The position numbers were made by a program, and so were the translations under genes. Positions 8,636-18,900 of a stretch of DNA of 64,000 nt are shown one piece after another (position 1 is the first letter of the stretch; the number at the start of each line of letters is the position of its first letter). Under the pieces are notes generated by a model that was given only the letters and a program-made list of their open reading frames with translations, searched no databases and was not told the DNA's origin. The stretch comes from Azospirillum sp. B510 (GTDB lineage Bacteria > Pseudomonadota > Alphaproteobacteria > Azospirillales > Azospirillaceae), in the NCBI RefSeq assembly GCF_000010725.1, contig NC_013856.1:310001-374000 (forward strand), read 5' to 3'.

Positions 8636-9610
8636 TCAGCCCTCCACCACCGTTCCGGGATGGGCGGCTTCGAAGCGGGCGGGATCGATGCCGTGGGCGG
8701 CCAGGGCGGCGCGCAGCCGCTGCGGCGGCTCGTCCCGCGCCTCGTCGGTCAGGGCGAAGGTACCCCAATGGATGCCGACCGCCTTTTTCGCCCCGATGTC
8801 GGTCATGATCCGCACCGCCTCGTCGGGGTCGCAATGCTGGGTCGCCATGAACCAGCGCGGCGCGTAGGCGCCGATGGGGATCAGCGCCAGGTCGCAGGCC
8901 CCCAGCCGCTCGCCGATGGCGCGGAAGGCGGCACCGCTGCCATAGCCGGTGTCACCGGCGAAATAGACCGAGCCGGCCGGGGTGCGCAGGACGAAGCCGC
9001 CCCACAGGGCCATCCGGCGGTCGCGCCCGGTGCGCGCCGACCAGTGGTTGGCCGGCACGATGTGGGCGTCGGCGTCCGGTCCCAGCGCGAAGCGGCTCCA
9101 CCAGTCGCCCGCCGCCGTCCGCACTCCCGCGATATGTTCGCGCAGGATGGTGTCGTTGCCGAGCGGGGTGATGATCAGCGGCGCGTCGCGGTCGTGCAGG
9201 CGCTTCAGAGTCGCGATATCGAGATGGTCGTAATGATTGTGCGACAGCAGAACCGCGTCGATCCTCGGCAGATCATGGAAGCGGATGCCCGGTGCCGTCA
9301 CCCGCTTCGGCCCGGCGAAGCCAACCGGGCTGGCGCGGTCGGACCAGACCGGGTCGGTCAGGATGTTCAGTCCGGCGCTTTGGATCAGGGTGGTGACATG
9401 CCCCACCACCGTCACCCGCAGGCCGGCGACGCTGCGGGCCGGCATCACCGGGACGACCGGCACTTGGCGGGGCCATCGGGCCACCTTCCGGCCGAATTGC
9501 CAGCGGAGCAGTTGGCTCAGGCTGCGGTCGGTGTCCGGCTCGCCGGGATTGAAGAAGCGCAGACCGTCGAAATTCGCCGAGACGGGACCTTGCCAATAGG
9601 GATTGCGCAT
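8636..9610 (-). CDS. MBL-fold metallo-hydrolase (NAPE-PLD/UlaG-like)
   Basis: From the ATG at 9610 the product is 324 residues and starts MRNPYWQGPVSANFDGLRFF, which fits the start of this family. It carries the metal-binding motif SHNHYDHLD, a later PANHWSART segment, FAGDTGYG and a C-terminal IHWGTF. These ligate two zinc ions in the metallo-beta-lactamase fold. The family includes N-acyl-phosphatidylethanolamine phospholipase D relatives; the substrate here is unknown. An upstream in-frame ATG at 9769 would add 53 residues without recognisable features and would leave only 22 bp to the divergent helicase gene. I prefer the short form, which leaves 181 bp for promoters. Confidence 0.85.
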   Translation of the reverse strand: MRNPYWQGPVSANFDGLRFFNPGEPDTDRSLSQLLRWQFGRKVARWPRQVPVVPVMPARSVAGLRVTVVGHVTTLIQSAGLNILTDPVWSDRASPVGFAGPKRVTAPGIRFHDLPRIDAVLLSHNHYDHLDIATLKRLHDRDAPLIITPLGNDTILREHIAGVRTAAGDWWSRFALGPDADAHIVPANHWSARTGRDRRMALWGGFVLRTPAGSVYFAGDTGYGSGAAFRAIGERLGACDLALIPIGAYAPRWFMATQHCDPDEAVRIMTDIGAKKAVGIHWGTFALTDEARDEPPQRLRAALAAHGIDPARFEAAHPGTVVEG

Positions 9611-9791
9611 GCGGGCGGGAGCCTTCGTCGTGACCGGTGATGGCGCGATGGCGGCGGCGGCGCCGCTTCCACCGCCCGCAGGAGATGGGATCGTTCCGGC
9701 GATCCGCCAGGGGGTGATGCGCTCTGGACCGGCGTCCCGCGCTCGGGGTATGGTCCGTTCCAGATTCATGATTTGATCCCGGTTTGATCCA

Positions 9792-10994
9792 ATGCAGTCC
9801 GACAGCCCGACCGACGAGCAGCATCGCGCCATCCAGGCGATCGATGCCTGGTACAAGGACGACCAGGCCCAGCAGGTCTTCTGGCTGGCCGGGGAGGCCG
9901 GGACCGGCAAGACCAAGACCACCGCCTTCGCGTTGGAGCATCTGCTGGAACGACGCCGGCTGACCGACTATGTGGTCGGCGCCCCCACCGGCAAGGCGGC
10001 GCAGGTGCTGCGGCAGAAGGGGATCGAGGGGGCGGCGACGCTGCATTCGCTGCTCTATGCCCCGCGCAAGGACGGCGATACCGGCGACCTGATCTTCGCC
10101 CGGCGCAGCGACGGGCCGGTCGCCGACGCCGATCTGATCGTCTGCGACGAGGGGTCGATGATCGGCGACGATCTGGCCCGCGACCTGATGCGGACCGGCA
10201 AGAAGATCCTGGTCATCGCCGACGATTACCAGCTGCCGCCGGTATCCGGCCAGGGGCTGTTCACCAGCGGGGAGCCGGATTTCCGCCTGACCGAGCCGCA
10301 TCGCACCGCCCGCGAAAGCCCGGTCATCCGGTTGGCCCACCTGCTGCGCCGGCAGGAGATGCCGCGCCGCTTCGGCTCCGTCGGCAAGGTCCATGTCCTG
10401 CCGCTGGAGCGCGCCACCCAGTCGCTGATCATGCGGCCGTCGTCTCAGGCGATCTGCGGCACCCACCGTGTCCGCACCACCTACACCAAGCGGATGCGGA
10501 CGCTGCTCGGTCACGAGTCGGTGATGCCGCAGGCGGGGGAGCGCGTCATCTGCCGCCGCAACCAGAAGGACGAGGGGCTCTACAACGGCATGATCGGCGC
10601 GCTGACCCGTCCCGCCGCCGAGGCGCAGGGCCGCGACGCCGGGCTGTGGTCGCTCGGCGTCCAGATGGAGGACGAGTTGCGGTCGCGCGGCAAGCTGATC
10701 GTCCATCCCTGGATGTTCCAGGCCCATTACACCGACGGCATGGTCCAGCCGCGGGTCGGCAAGGACATCCAGCTTTACGACTGGGCGTGGCTGATCACCT
10801 GTCATGCCTCGCAGGGGTCGGAGTTCCCGTCGGTCACCGTGGTGGATGATTCGGCGGCCTTCCGCGAGCACCGCTGGCGCTGGCTCTATACCGCCGTCAC
10901 CCGTTCGCGCGAGGAGCTTGTGCTGCTGCTGCGCAATGCCGATCTCGGCGGGCCGTGGCGGGTGCCGGCCTTCGAGGACTGCCTGCCCACCTGA
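9792..10994 (+). CDS. RecD-like ATP-dependent DNA helicase (SF1)
   Basis: The 400-residue product has a Walker A at 34-41 (GEAGTGKT), a GAPTGKAA motif near 63-70, and a Walker B-like VCDEGSM at about 117-123. The C-terminal UvrD_C_2-type segment contains TCHASQGSEFPSVTVV and YTAVTRSREEL. This is the compact single-subunit SF1B layout seen in Dda/RecD-like proteins, not a full RecD of the RecBCD complex. Walker B has DEGS rather than the more common DExS with a bulky third residue. It is monocistronic between divergent and co-directional genes. A role in repair or replication fork processing is inferred. Confidence 0.88.
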   Translation: MQSDSPTDEQHRAIQAIDAWYKDDQAQQVFWLAGEAGTGKTKTTAFALEHLLERRRLTDYVVGAPTGKAAQVLRQKGIEGAATLHSLLYAPRKDGDTGDLIFARRSDGPVADADLIVCDEGSMIGDDLARDLMRTGKKILVIADDYQLPPVSGQGLFTSGEPDFRLTEPHRTARESPVIRLAHLLRRQEMPRRFGSVGKVHVLPLERATQSLIMRPSSQAICGTHRVRTTYTKRMRTLLGHESVMPQAGERVICRRNQKDEGLYNGMIGALTRPAAEAQGRDAGLWSLGVQMEDELRSRGKLIVHPWMFQAHYTDGMVQPRVGKDIQLYDWAWLITCHASQGSEFPSVTVVDDSAAFREHRWRWLYTAVTRSREELVLLLRNADLGGPWRVPAFEDCLPT

Positions 10995-11119
10995 ATCCAT
11001 AACCTGAATTTATCGAACACATCATTTTTTTGCGTTGGATGTGATCGGATGCGGTCTCCATAATTTCACGCATCGGAACGGTGATTTCCCGCTCCAGACC
11101 GTTCACGGAGATCCATCCC

Positions 11120-12217
11120 ATGTGCCCAGACAGCGCGGCAGCCGCGAAAGCGGTGCCGGAACGCCCCCTGCTTGCTCGTGCCGGCCGGATTTTGCCTGGC
11201 CTCGCCCTGTGCGTCGCCGTCACCGCGCTCGCCTTCGCCGCCGCGTCGGCCGAAATCGCGCTGTTCGGCGAGGCGTGGATCGAGGCGCTGGTGCTGGCGA
11301 TCCTGATCGGCACCGCGCTGCGCACCGCCTGGCAGCCGTCGGCGCGCTGGCATCCCGGCATCGGCTTTTCCGCCAAGATCCTGCTGGAGGTGGCGGTCAT
11401 CCTGCTCGGCGCGTCGGTCAGCGCCGCCACCATTCTCTCAGCGGGCCCGGCTCTGCTGCTGGGTATCGCCGGGGTGGTGGCCTTCGCCCTGCTGGCCGGC
11501 TTCGGGATCGGGCGGCTGCTCGGCCTGCCGGTGCGGATGGCGCTGCTGGTGGCCTGCGGCAACGCGATCTGCGGCAATTCGGCCATCGCCGCGGTGGCGC
11601 CGGTGATCGATGCCCACAGCGACGATGTCGCCGCCTCCATCGCCTTCACCGCCGTGCTGGGGGTGGCCGTCGTGCTCGGCCTGCCGCTGGTCGGCATGGG
11701 GCTGCGGTTGAGCGGGGTGCAATATGGCGCGCTGGCCGGGCTGACCGTCTATGCCGTCCCGCAGGTGATCGCCGCCGCCGCCCCCCTGGGCGCCACCGCC
11801 GTGCAGGTCGGCACGCTGGTCAAGCTGGTGCGGGTGCTGATGCTGGGGCCGGTCTGCCTGCTGCTGTCGCTGCTGGCGCCCCGGCTCGGGGACGAGGGGG
11901 CCGGCGGCATGGCCGACGCCGGGGAGGGGAGGGGCCGGGCCCATCCGCCGTTCCATCATCTGGTGCCGTGGTTCATCCAGGGCTTTCTGGCGATGATCGC
12001 GTTGCGCTCGCTCGACCTCATTCCGCAGGCGGCATTGCCGGCGATGGAGCATGCGGCGACCCTGCTGACGGTGGTGTCGATGGCGGCGCTGGGGCTGGGG
12101 GTCGATGTGCGGACGGTGGCGCGGGCCGGCGGGCGGGTCACCGCGGCGGTCATCCTCTGCCTGCTGGTGCTGGGGGCGATCAGCCTGACCCTGATCCGGC
12201 TGATCGGGCTGGCCTGA
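11120..12217 (+). CDS. YeiH-type putative sulfate exporter family protein (UPF0324)
   Basis: The 365-residue integral membrane protein has about ten helices and the conserved ACGNAICGNSAIAAVAPVI segment of the YeiH/UPF0324 family. The ATG at 11120 is chosen because GGAG lies at 11107-11110 and the first helix begins soon after; an upstream in-frame start at 11081 adds 13 unremarkable residues. Members are annotated as putative sulfate exporters, and some relatives are induced by DNA damage or sulfur compounds, but the transported ion is not secure. The 125-bp gap upstream is moderately AT-rich and probably holds its promoter. Confidence 0.87.
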   Translation: MCPDSAAAAKAVPERPLLARAGRILPGLALCVAVTALAFAAASAEIALFGEAWIEALVLAILIGTALRTAWQPSARWHPGIGFSAKILLEVAVILLGASVSAATILSAGPALLLGIAGVVAFALLAGFGIGRLLGLPVRMALLVACGNAICGNSAIAAVAPVIDAHSDDVAASIAFTAVLGVAVVLGLPLVGMGLRLSGVQYGALAGLTVYAVPQVIAAAAPLGATAVQVGTLVKLVRVLMLGPVCLLLSLLAPRLGDEGAGGMADAGEGRGRAHPPFHHLVPWFIQGFLAMIALRSLDLIPQAALPAMEHAATLLTVVSMAALGLGVDVRTVARAGGRVTAAVILCLLVLGAISLTLIRLIGLA

Positions 12218-12286
12218 CGCCGGCCTTCCGAAATCCGGCTTGGCCCGGAACGCGCGGGAGTCTACATCCGTCGGGCCGAGAGCGCA

Positions 12287-12300
12287 TTGACCCAGATTAA
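12287..12300 (+). promoter_or_regulatory. Candidate FNR/FixK-type site upstream of the hibernation factor gene
   Basis: TTGACCCAGATTAA differs from the TTGA-N6-TCAA core of FnrL/FixK-type sites at one position and lies about 150 bp before the hpf-like start. Hibernation factors are often induced by low oxygen or slow growth, which makes the placement sensible. One degenerate 14-mer in a 64-kb window could be chance. Confidence 0.3.
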
Positions 12301-12446
12301 GGCGGGATTCGCCGGTTGTGCGATCCTGGGATCACAAGGTCTCCCTCGCTGGTCCACTGAGCGGTTCACCGGTGCAAAGGGCGGACCCCGCAGGAGGCAA
12401 GGCCGTCCAGGCCCCGCATCCCGCGCGAAAGACAAGGAGTATGGTC

Positions 12447-12839
12447 ATGCGTCAACCGTTGCAGATCGCCTTCCGCAACATCGACCCCTCTCCCGCCCTG
12501 GACCATCTGATCCGCGAGCATGCCGACAAGCTCGACCGCTTCTTCGGGCGCATCATGGCCAAGCGCGTCGTCTTCGAGGTGCCGCACCGCCACCAGCATC
12601 AGGGCAAGCAGTTCACGGTCCAGGTCTCCCTGACCGTTCCCGGGGACGAGCTGGTCGTGCATAGCGGCAAGGCCGGTGGCCATGGTCATGAGAGCGCCGA
12701 TGCGGCCATCCGTGACGCGTTCGACGCCGCCCGCCGGGCGCTGGAGCGCTTCGCCGAACGCCATCGCCACGAGGTGAAGGAGCATGGGCCGGTCCCCGAT
12801 GCCGCCCCCGATGCCGCCCCCGATACCGCCATGCCGTGA
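12447..12839 (+). CDS. HPF/RaiA-family ribosome-associated protein
   Basis: The 130-residue product starts MRQPLQIAFRNIDPSPALD and has the beta-alpha-beta-beta-beta-alpha S30AE fold region at about 3-100. The ATG at 12447 sits 7 bases after AAGGAG (12434-12439); the ATG at 12441 is too close to that site. It lacks the long C-terminal domain of long HPF and ends in a short Ala/Pro/Asp repeat (DAAPDAAPDTA). Members bind the 30S subunit and stop translation or protect idle ribosomes. A possible FNR-type site lies upstream and a strong terminator follows, so it appears monocistronic. Confidence 0.85.
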   Translation: MRQPLQIAFRNIDPSPALDHLIREHADKLDRFFGRIMAKRVVFEVPHRHQHQGKQFTVQVSLTVPGDELVVHSGKAGGHGHESADAAIRDAFDAARRALERFAERHRHEVKEHGPVPDAAPDAAPDTAMP

Positions 12840-12877
12840 GCGGCCCGGCCGCTCGGCTCCACGGCGATCCAGCCAGC

Positions 12878-12913
12878 GCCAAGCCCGCCCGGTCACCCCC
12901 GGGCGGGCTTGGC
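12878..12913 (+). terminator. Strong stem-loop after the hibernation factor gene
   Basis: A perfect 15-bp stem (GCCAAGCCCGCCCGG and its complement) encloses a 6-base loop, 38 bases after the stop codon. It is followed by GTTCCCG, so the T-tract is poor. Stem strength and position support a terminator or an mRNA 3' end. AT-rich DNA from about 12920 then forms the promoter region of the next gene. Confidence 0.7.
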
Positions 12914-13089
12914 GTTCCCGCATAATAGAACTAAGAAAAATTGTTATTTCATTGTGAATTCTCCATAAACAACACAAATAGACGTCATATTCCTACTTGT
13001 TAAGTAGGTTTGATTGGTGTTCAATCCTGCCAATGCCTGTCGGGGAGGTCCGCGCCGCCCCGTCCGTCCTGCCGCAGGAGCGTGGAGCC

Positions 13090-13698
13090 ATGACGATCGA
13101 CACCGCTCAATCCTCCATCCATTCCCCCGAGCCGCCATCCATCGACCAGCTGGCCGGGGTGATCGGCGACAATCTGCGCGGCTTCCGCCGCCGGCAGGGG
13201 CTGTCGGTGGAGGCGCTCGCCCAACTGTCCGGCAACGATCCGCGCATCCTGGCGGCGATCGAGGAGGGGCGGCACCGTCCCGACATCGGCACGCTGTGGA
13301 CCGTCGCCAAGGCGCTGGATCTGTCCTTTTCCAGCCTGCTCAGCAGCGGTGGCGAGGCCGGCACCACGGTGATCCGGCGGGCGGAACAGCGCGGCCTGAC
13401 CTCCCGCGACGGCCTCTTCACCTCGCGCGCGCTGTTTCCGCTGCGGGGGGAGCGGCAGGTGGAATTCTACGAGCTGCGGTTGAGCCCGGGTGCGGACGAA
13501 TCCTCCGACGGCCATTCGCCCGGCACGGTGGAGAACATCCTGGTCGGCCGGGGCCGGGTCGAGATCGCCACCGCCGACGGCGAGCACCGGCTGGAAGAGG
13601 GCGACTCGATCCTGTTCGAGGCCGACGCCCCCCACCGCTACCGCAATGCCGGCGATGGCGAGGCGGTTCTGTATCTCGTCATGTCCTACATCCTCTGA
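13090..13698 (+). CDS. XRE-family regulator with C-terminal cupin domain
   Basis: The 202-residue protein has an XRE helix-turn-helix at about 22-80 (NLRGFRRRQGLSVEALAQLS) and a cupin at about 115-200 (GTVENILVGRGRVEI, then LEEGDSILFEADAPHRY). The ATG at 13090 follows purine-rich GGAG; an upstream in-frame ATG at 12997 would add 31 implausible residues. The gene is 17 bp ahead of the esterase gene, suggesting one unit in which it senses a small ligand and controls itself and the esterase (inference). The cupin lacks an obvious full His-rich metal site, so direct ligand binding without metal is possible. Confidence 0.9.
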   Translation: MTIDTAQSSIHSPEPPSIDQLAGVIGDNLRGFRRRQGLSVEALAQLSGNDPRILAAIEEGRHRPDIGTLWTVAKALDLSFSSLLSSGGEAGTTVIRRAEQRGLTSRDGLFTSRALFPLRGERQVEFYELRLSPGADESSDGHSPGTVENILVGRGRVEIATADGEHRLEEGDSILFEADAPHRYRNAGDGEAVLYLVMSYIL

Positions 13699-13715
13699 TT
13701 CCGGAGAGAGCCCCG

Positions 13716-14708
13716 ATGCCGGACACCATCCTGCCCTTTCAGCGTGACCTGCTCGATCCGGAGGTCGTCGAACTGGGAACCCTGGCCGCCCGCGCCGGTC
13801 TGGTCCCCGCCGACCCGTTGCGCCTGCCGCTGGCCGAGGCCCGCGATGCGGCGGAGCGCTACCATGTCTTCCTCAACGGCCCGGCGCTGGCCATCGAGCT
13901 GCCCGCCGACGTGCGCGACATCGTGACGGACGGCCCCGCCGGCCCGCTGCGCCTGCGTCTGATCCGGCCGCCGGTGGCGGAGACCGCCGGCCATCCGCTG
14001 CCGGTGCTGATCTATTTCCACGGCGGCGGCTTCGTGGTGAATTCCATCGACACCCATGACCGGCTGCTGCGCCTGCTGGCCCGGCGCAGCGGTGCGGTGG
14101 TTTGCGCCGTCGCTTACAGCCTGGCGCCCGAACGGCGCTTCCCGCATCAGCGCGGCGAGGCGCTGGCCGCCCTGCGCTGGGTGGTGCGCCACGGCGCCGG
14201 CCACGGGCTCGACCCGGAGCGGATCGCTGTCGGCGGCGATTCGGCGGGGGCCAATCTGGCGCTCGGCCTCGCGCTCGACGCGCGGGAGGAACCGGGGCCG
14301 CCCTTGTCCTTCGCCCTGCTGCTCTACGGCATGTTCGCCCATGACTTCGATACCGAATCGCACCGCCTGTTCGGCGACGGGCGCTTCGGCCTGACCACCG
14401 AGCGGATGCGCTGGTACTGGCGGCAATATCTCGGCCATGACGGCATCACCCGCGATCCGGCGGCGGCCCCCCTGCTGGCCGATCTGCGCGGGCTGCCACC
14501 GCTGCATCTGGCGACGGCCGGGCTGGATTGCCTGCGCGACGACAGCCTGCGCCTCGCCCGGCGGCTGGAACAGGCGCGGATCCCGCACCGGCTGGTGCTG
14601 CATGAGGGGCTTCCCCATTCCTTCGCCAGCATGACCCGCCATGTCCACAAGGCGGCGGTGGCGGTGCTGTCGGCCGCCGACGCCGTCCGCGGACATCTGC
14701 GGCGCTGA
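13716..14708 (+). CDS. Alpha/beta hydrolase, hormone-sensitive-lipase type
   Basis: The 330-residue product has HGGGF at 102-106 (oxyanion hole), GDSAG at 174-178 with nucleophile Ser176, a GLDCLRDD segment supplying the acidic residue, and a C-terminal LPHSF histidine. This is the complete catalytic set of bacterial HSL (family IV) esterases. There is no signal peptide, so it is cytoplasmic. The ATG at 13716 follows GGAGAG. Location 17 bp after an XRE-cupin regulator gene suggests co-expression. The natural ester is unknown. Confidence 0.9.
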   Translation: MPDTILPFQRDLLDPEVVELGTLAARAGLVPADPLRLPLAEARDAAERYHVFLNGPALAIELPADVRDIVTDGPAGPLRLRLIRPPVAETAGHPLPVLIYFHGGGFVVNSIDTHDRLLRLLARRSGAVVCAVAYSLAPERRFPHQRGEALAALRWVVRHGAGHGLDPERIAVGGDSAGANLALGLALDAREEPGPPLSFALLLYGMFAHDFDTESHRLFGDGRFGLTTERMRWYWRQYLGHDGITRDPAAAPLLADLRGLPPLHLATAGLDCLRDDSLRLARRLEQARIPHRLVLHEGLPHSFASMTRHVHKAAVAVLSAADAVRGHLRR

Positions 14709-14914
14709 AAGGCGGCTGGGAGTTCCCCAAAAGCCATTGATTTTACGATATTATCGAACAAAATCGCCCGAGGTTCGATCAGAACCTAAACCAAAGTCTA
14801 GGGTGGCTCGACCTAAACACTGCCAAGGTTAATCTGCGTCTAGTGGCTTGCGGCATAGCGTCGCGGTTACCCTCTCGGGCGAGCCGTACAACCCGCCAGC
14901 CAACGGAGACAGCC

Positions 14915-15886
14915 ATGGCCATGGCCCACCGGACCAATCTGCAACTGCGCTACGTTCCGATGCCGGAGGAGCCGGAGGTGCTGGTCCTGGGATCGGGCGG
15001 AAGCATGGTCGGCATCGCGCGGATCCGCTGCGCGACCGGCGGGGTCGGCCGTTTCAGTCCCGAACCGGAAGACGCGTTCCTGGTCAGCCATCATCTGTCC
15101 AACTTCAGGTCCGACATCCGCGTCGACGGCAAGCCGGTGGAGAAACCCGCCAACATCGCCGGCCTCACCTCCATCCATGATTATCGGCGCAGGATCGATT
15201 GCCACATGCACACGGCTTTCGACACGCTGACCTTCCATCTGCCCCGTGCGGTGCTGGAGAACGCCTGTCCCGATCAGCGCGGCGGGCGGTTGGAGGATCT
15301 GTCCATCGACCCCAGCCGCCCGCTCGACGATCCGACGGTCCGGGCGCTGGCTTCGGCCATCCTGCCGACGCTGGAGTTTCCCGAGCGGATCAGCCTGCTC
15401 TATCTCGACCATGTCTGTTCGGCGCTGGCGACCCACATCGTCACGACCTATGGCCGGGTGAGCCCGGCCAGGACCGGGGGGATGCTGGCGCCCTGGCAGG
15501 AGCGGCGGGTGAAGGAGATGATCGCCGCCAACCTCGACGGCGAAATCCGGCTGGCCGACCTCGCCGCCGAATGCCGGCTGTCGGTTGGGCATTTCGTCCG
15601 CGCCTTCCGCCGCACCGCCAACACCACGCCCTATCAATGGCTGTTGCAGCGCCGGATCGACCACGCCAAGGAGCTGATCCGGGACGGCTCGCAGACGCTG
15701 GCCGATGTGGCGCTGGCCTGCGGCTTCGCCGACCAGAGCCATTTCACCCGGACCTTCAGCCGTCTGGTCGGCCTGTCGCCGCGCAGCTGGCGGCAGCGCG
15801 ACATGCTGTCCAATGGCGTCCGGCCAACAGCCGGATCCCTTGGCAAATCCCTGGGCGCTTCCCTGGTCGGGTCGCCCTGCGCCTGA
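14915..15886 (+). CDS. AraC-family transcriptional regulator
   Basis: The 323-residue product has a C-terminal double HTH at about 205-305 (IRLADLAAECRLSVGHFVRA and LADVALACGFADQSHFTRTF are diagnostic). The N-terminal 200 residues carry no domain I can name. The ATG at 14915 follows GGAG; an in-frame ATG at 14843 would add 24 arginine-rich residues. The 206 bp upstream are AT-rich for this genome and contain CGATATTATCG near 14747. It reads toward the pseudokinase operon starting 87 bp later and could control it, but that is only positional. Confidence 0.88.
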   Translation: MAMAHRTNLQLRYVPMPEEPEVLVLGSGGSMVGIARIRCATGGVGRFSPEPEDAFLVSHHLSNFRSDIRVDGKPVEKPANIAGLTSIHDYRRRIDCHMHTAFDTLTFHLPRAVLENACPDQRGGRLEDLSIDPSRPLDDPTVRALASAILPTLEFPERISLLYLDHVCSALATHIVTTYGRVSPARTGGMLAPWQERRVKEMIAANLDGEIRLADLAAECRLSVGHFVRAFRRTANTTPYQWLLQRRIDHAKELIRDGSQTLADVALACGFADQSHFTRTFSRLVGLSPRSWRQRDMLSNGVRPTAGSLGKSLGASLVGSPCA

Positions 15887-15973
15887 CCGGCCCGCCGATC
15901 CCTGGCGGCGAACTCCCCATCCGTGACGGAATGCCGCTACTCTGTCGACGCCGCGCTTGGGAAGGGCCGTTTC

Positions 15974-18900
15974 ATGGAAAGCTATCTGGACCATCTGACG
16001 GAAACCGGATCAGGCATCCATGTCCTGGGCGGCGATGGGGAAACCCGCCTGCTGCGGGTGACGCGGCCGGGACAGCCATTTCCCATCCTGGCGCGGATGG
16101 CGGAGCCGGAAGCGGCCACCGAGACGGTGCAGGAACGGCTGCGTCGGGAACATGAGCTGTCGCGCCACCTGGACCCGGCCTGGGCGGTCAAGCCGCTCGA
16201 CCTGCTGCGCCATTGCGGCGTGCCGGTGCTGACCCTGGCCGATCCCGGCGGACAGCCTTTGGCGTTTTCATTTCCCTCCCTGTCGGCGGGGACCTTCCGC
16301 CAGCGGCTTGCCCTGGCGATCCGCATCGTCGGCGCGGTGGCGCGGCTGCATCGCCGCGGGCTTCTGCATGGCGACCTGCGGCCCTTCAACCTGCTGGTCG
16401 GCGATGATGGAACGGTGCGCCTGACCGGCTTCGGCCGGGCGGCCGACCTGTCGGTCCCGTGGCGACGGGAGGTGGAGCGTCCGGCGGCACTGCTGCCCTA
16501 CATGGCGCCGGAGCAGACGGGACGGATGAATCGTCCGGTCGACCGCCGCAGCGACCTCTATGCGCTGGGGGTCACGCTCTATGAACTGTTCACCGGGGCG
16601 TTGCCCTTCTTCGCCCAGGATCCCATCGAATGGGTCCACTGTCATCTCGCCCGCGCCCCGGTCCCGCCCACCCAGCACAGCCCCGATCTGCCGCCGGCCA
16701 TCGCCGGCATTCTGCTGCGGCTTCTCGCCAAGACGGCGGAGGACCGCTACCAGACCGCCGACGGCCTCGTCCGCGACCTGACCCATGCCCTGCAACTGTG
16801 GGACGGGCAGGGCCGCATCGCTTCCTTTGCGCCGGGGATGCGCGATCTGCCGGAGGGGCTGGAGCCGCCACCGTCGCTTTTTGGGCGGGACGAGCCCGTC
16901 GCCGCCCTCCAGGCCGCCTTCGACCGGGTCGCCAGCCGCGGCCGGATGGGCATCGTCCTGATTTCCGGCCGCTCGGGCGTCGGCAAATCGGCGGTCGTTC
17001 ATGCGCTTGAGACGCGGCTGGTGCCGCCGCGCGGTCTGTTCGCCGCCGGCAAGTTCGACCAAGGTCGGCGCGACCTGCCTTATGCCAGCCTTGCCGAGGC
17101 CTTCCGCGGGCTGGCCAGCCGCATCCTGGCCCTGCCGGTTCCCCATCGCGACCAGTGGTGCCGCGGGTTGGCGGAGGCGGTGGGTGACGGCGGCGCGCTG
17201 ATGACCGCCCTGATCCCCAACCTCGCCCTGCTGATCGGCGAACAGCCGGCGGTTCCGCCGCTGCCGCCGCAGGAGGCGCAGAACCGCTTCGACCTGCTGT
17301 TCCGCCGGGTGCTCCAGCTGTTCGCCCGTCCCGATCACCCGCTGGCGCTGTTCCTCGACGATCTGCAATGGCTGGATCGGGCGACGCTGGACCTGCTGGA
17401 CCGGCTGATCACCGATGGCGGCGCCAGCCATCTGCTGCTGATCGGCGCCTACCGCAGCGACGAGGTGGGAACGGATCACCCGCTGACGGCCTTGCTGGAC
17501 CGGATCAGGACTTTGGCATCGGGCCCCGACGGGGCGGACGGCGACGGCCGGGACTCCGACAGCCGGGGACTTGATTGCCGTGAGATTCCGCTGGGGCCGC
17601 TGCCGTCCGGTGATCTGCGCCGGATGGTCGCCGACAGCCTGGACCGCGAGCCGGGCGAGGTGGCGGCGCTGGCGGCGCTGCTGGAGGCGCGGACCGGTGG
17701 CAACGCCTTCTTCGCGGTGCAGCTTCTGACCGCGCTGGAGCGCTCCGGCCGGCTGTGGTTCGACCGCGGGGCGAAGCGCTGGGACTGGGATCTGGCGGCG
17801 GTGGAGACGGCGCGGTCGGGGTCCAGCATCGCCACCTTGATGACCGAACGGCTGGCCCGTTTTCCGGCCCAGGCGCGCGACCTGCTGGCCCGGCTCGCGG
17901 CATTGGGCGCCGGCGCTCCGCTCGCCACCCTGGCGCTGGCCGCCGGCCTGACGGAGGCGGAGACCGGGCGGCAGCTTGAGCCGGTGCTGGGCGAGGGGCT
18001 GCTGCTGCGCACCGGCGACGGCTACCGCTTCCTGCATGACCGGGTGCAGGAGGGGGCCTACGCCCTGGTGCCGGCGGAGGGGCGGAGCATGCTCCATCTC
18101 GACATCGCCCGCGCCCTGCACCGGGGGTTCGCCGCCGACCTGTCGGGCGAGCGGCTGTTCGCGCTGGTCGGCCAGTATGACGGCTGCCTGTCCCTCATCC
18201 AGGACGGGCGGGAGCGGGAGGAGGTGGCGACGCTCCTTCTCGCCGCCGGTCATCAGGCCAAGACCGCCAGCGCCCATGGCTCGGCACTCGCCTATGCGCA
18301 GGCGGGCCTGCGCCTGCTGGAAGGCGGCCAATGGGAGCGGCGTCACCGGCTGGCCTTCGCGCTGGAGCATCTGCTGGCCGAATGCGAATTCCTCAGCGGC
18401 GATCTGCGGCGGGCCGAGCTGAGGCTGGTCGGGCTGGCCGGGCGGGCCGTCTGTCCTGTCGACCGCGCCGTCATCACCGCCCTGCTCGTCACCGTCTACA
18501 CCGCCATCGACCGCAGCGACCGCGCCATCGACGCCTGTCTCGCCTATCTGCGCGGCGTCGGCATCGACTGGCCGGCCCATCCGCCGGCGGCCCTGGCGCG
18601 GGAGGAGTATGCGCGGTTGCGGTCGGCCATCGGCGGCCGGCCGATCGCCTCGCTGGCGACGCTGTCGTCCATCGGCGATCCCGACAGCCGGGCGACGCTG
18701 GACGTGCTGGCCGCGGCGCTGCCGCCGGCCTTCTTCAGCGACCGCAACCTCGTCTGCCTGATCCTGTGCCGGATGGCCAACCTGACGCTCCGGCACGGGC
18801 GCAGCGACGCCTCCGCGCTGGGCTTCGCCTATCTCGGCATGATGGCCGGCCCCTATTTCGGCGATTACGCCGCCGGCTACGCGTTCGGCCGGCTCGGTTA

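Noticed and set aside
9770..9791. Direct repeat TTTGATCC before the helicase gene as an SOS-type operator
   Set aside because: It does not match a LexA box and is only two short units.
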